Of a stretch of DNA of 64,000 bases, positions 63,954 to 64,000 are shown piece by piece; the first letter of the stretch is position 1, and every line of letters starts with the position of its first letter. This stretch comes from Bacteroidota bacterium (GTDB lineage Bacteria > Bacteroidota > Bacteroidia > Bacteroidales > VadinHA17), in NCBI GenBank assembly GCA_029552825.1, contig JAKPDL010000116.1, forward strand, positions 17,942-81,941. Reading direction: 5' to 3'. Below the pieces are notes generated by a model. The model was not told where the DNA came from. It was given only the letters and a program-made list of their open reading frames with translations, and did no database searches. The position numbers and the translations under genes were made by a program.

Positions 63954-64000
63954 AAGAAAAGTGAATAAAATTACAAAAGATTTTTCAGAAGAAATACAAG
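63949..64000 (+). CDS. Start of an unidentified gene, cut by the window edge
   Basis: An ATG opens a frame MARKVNKITKDFSEEIQ that runs off the right edge. Seventeen residues are too few to name a family. It has no stop within the window, its ATG is inside an inverted repeat, and it is divergent from the outer-membrane protein gene. It could be a transposase, a regulator or another protein. Confidence 0.4.
   Translation, partial: MARKVNKITKDFSEEIQ

Noticed and set aside
1..64000. tRNA, rRNA and riboswitch genes
   Set aside because: I looked through the gaps between genes and found no cloverleaf, ribosomal or known riboswitch core sequence; the gaps are short and AT-rich.

Overview
The window looks like chromosomal core DNA from a Bacteroidota (Bacteroidetes) bacterium, probably an anaerobic or fermentative member near the Bacteroidales. 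The reasons are AT-rich gaps, very few Shine-Dalgarno sites, many TAnnTTTG boxes (the Bacteroidetes -7 promoter element) just upstream of genes, a protein with a type B type IX secretion (gliding-motility) C-terminal domain, an rseC-rnfBCDGEA operon, three clustered SurA/PpiD-like genes followed by an OstA-like gene, and a tsaD/tamB pair. I see no rRNA, tRNA, CRISPR array, complete insertion sequence or phage gene. Gene density is high, and the only gap over 300 bases (1030-1422) holds a terminator and a tandem palindromic repeat.

Layout. 1-6409: the end of ornithine aminotransferase, a repeat array, an exported M28 peptidase with PA and PDZ regions, a membrane protein of unknown function, and an ECF sigma / membrane anti-sigma-like / DUF4097 operon. 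6523-8303: cupin and sodium:solute symporter. 8314-19025: mutS2, a second M28 peptidase, an S9 oligopeptidase with a lipoprotein FAD oxidoreductase, a small basic exported protein, and tex. 19094-23529: an RNA/DNA processing group on the minus strand (recQ; then DUF5063, DEDDy exonuclease and rlmI). 23699-30938: guaB followed by three periplasmic chaperone/PPIase genes and an OstA-like protein. 31034-33520: minus-strand genes for a methyltransferase, a LolD-like ABC ATPase, a PduO-type cobalamin adenosyltransferase and DUF2795.

33606-41173: recG and the Rnf ion-pumping ferredoxin:NAD oxidoreductase operon. 41186-45716: zupT, a membrane J-protein, a hotdog thioesterase, an exported metallophosphoesterase, a lone SiaC-type protein and tsaD. 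45775-52379: tamB and an exbB-exbD-tonB operon whose TonB carries a TolA-like charged helix. 52416-56154: a lone receiver domain, glyA and a ClC channel with CBS domains. 56260-60274: two M16 peptidase genes coupled to a type IX-secreted fibronectin-like protein. 60352-63826: the (p)ppGpp synthetase/hydrolase, a Fur-family regulator and an outer-membrane barrel. The right edge cuts a gene whose start codon lies in an inverted repeat.

Much of the content serves the cell envelope: outer-membrane protein chaperones, OstA-like, TamB, the ExbBD-TonB motor, surface peptidases, T9SS cargo and an ECF stress module. No clearly new multi-gene system is evident. The best leads are the degenerate parvulin between two active-looking ones, the TolA-like TonB, the M16-T9SS coupling, the strong ribosome-binding sites confined to the distal rnf genes, and the start-codon hairpin at the right edge. 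Functions are assigned from motifs read by eye; no database search was run.
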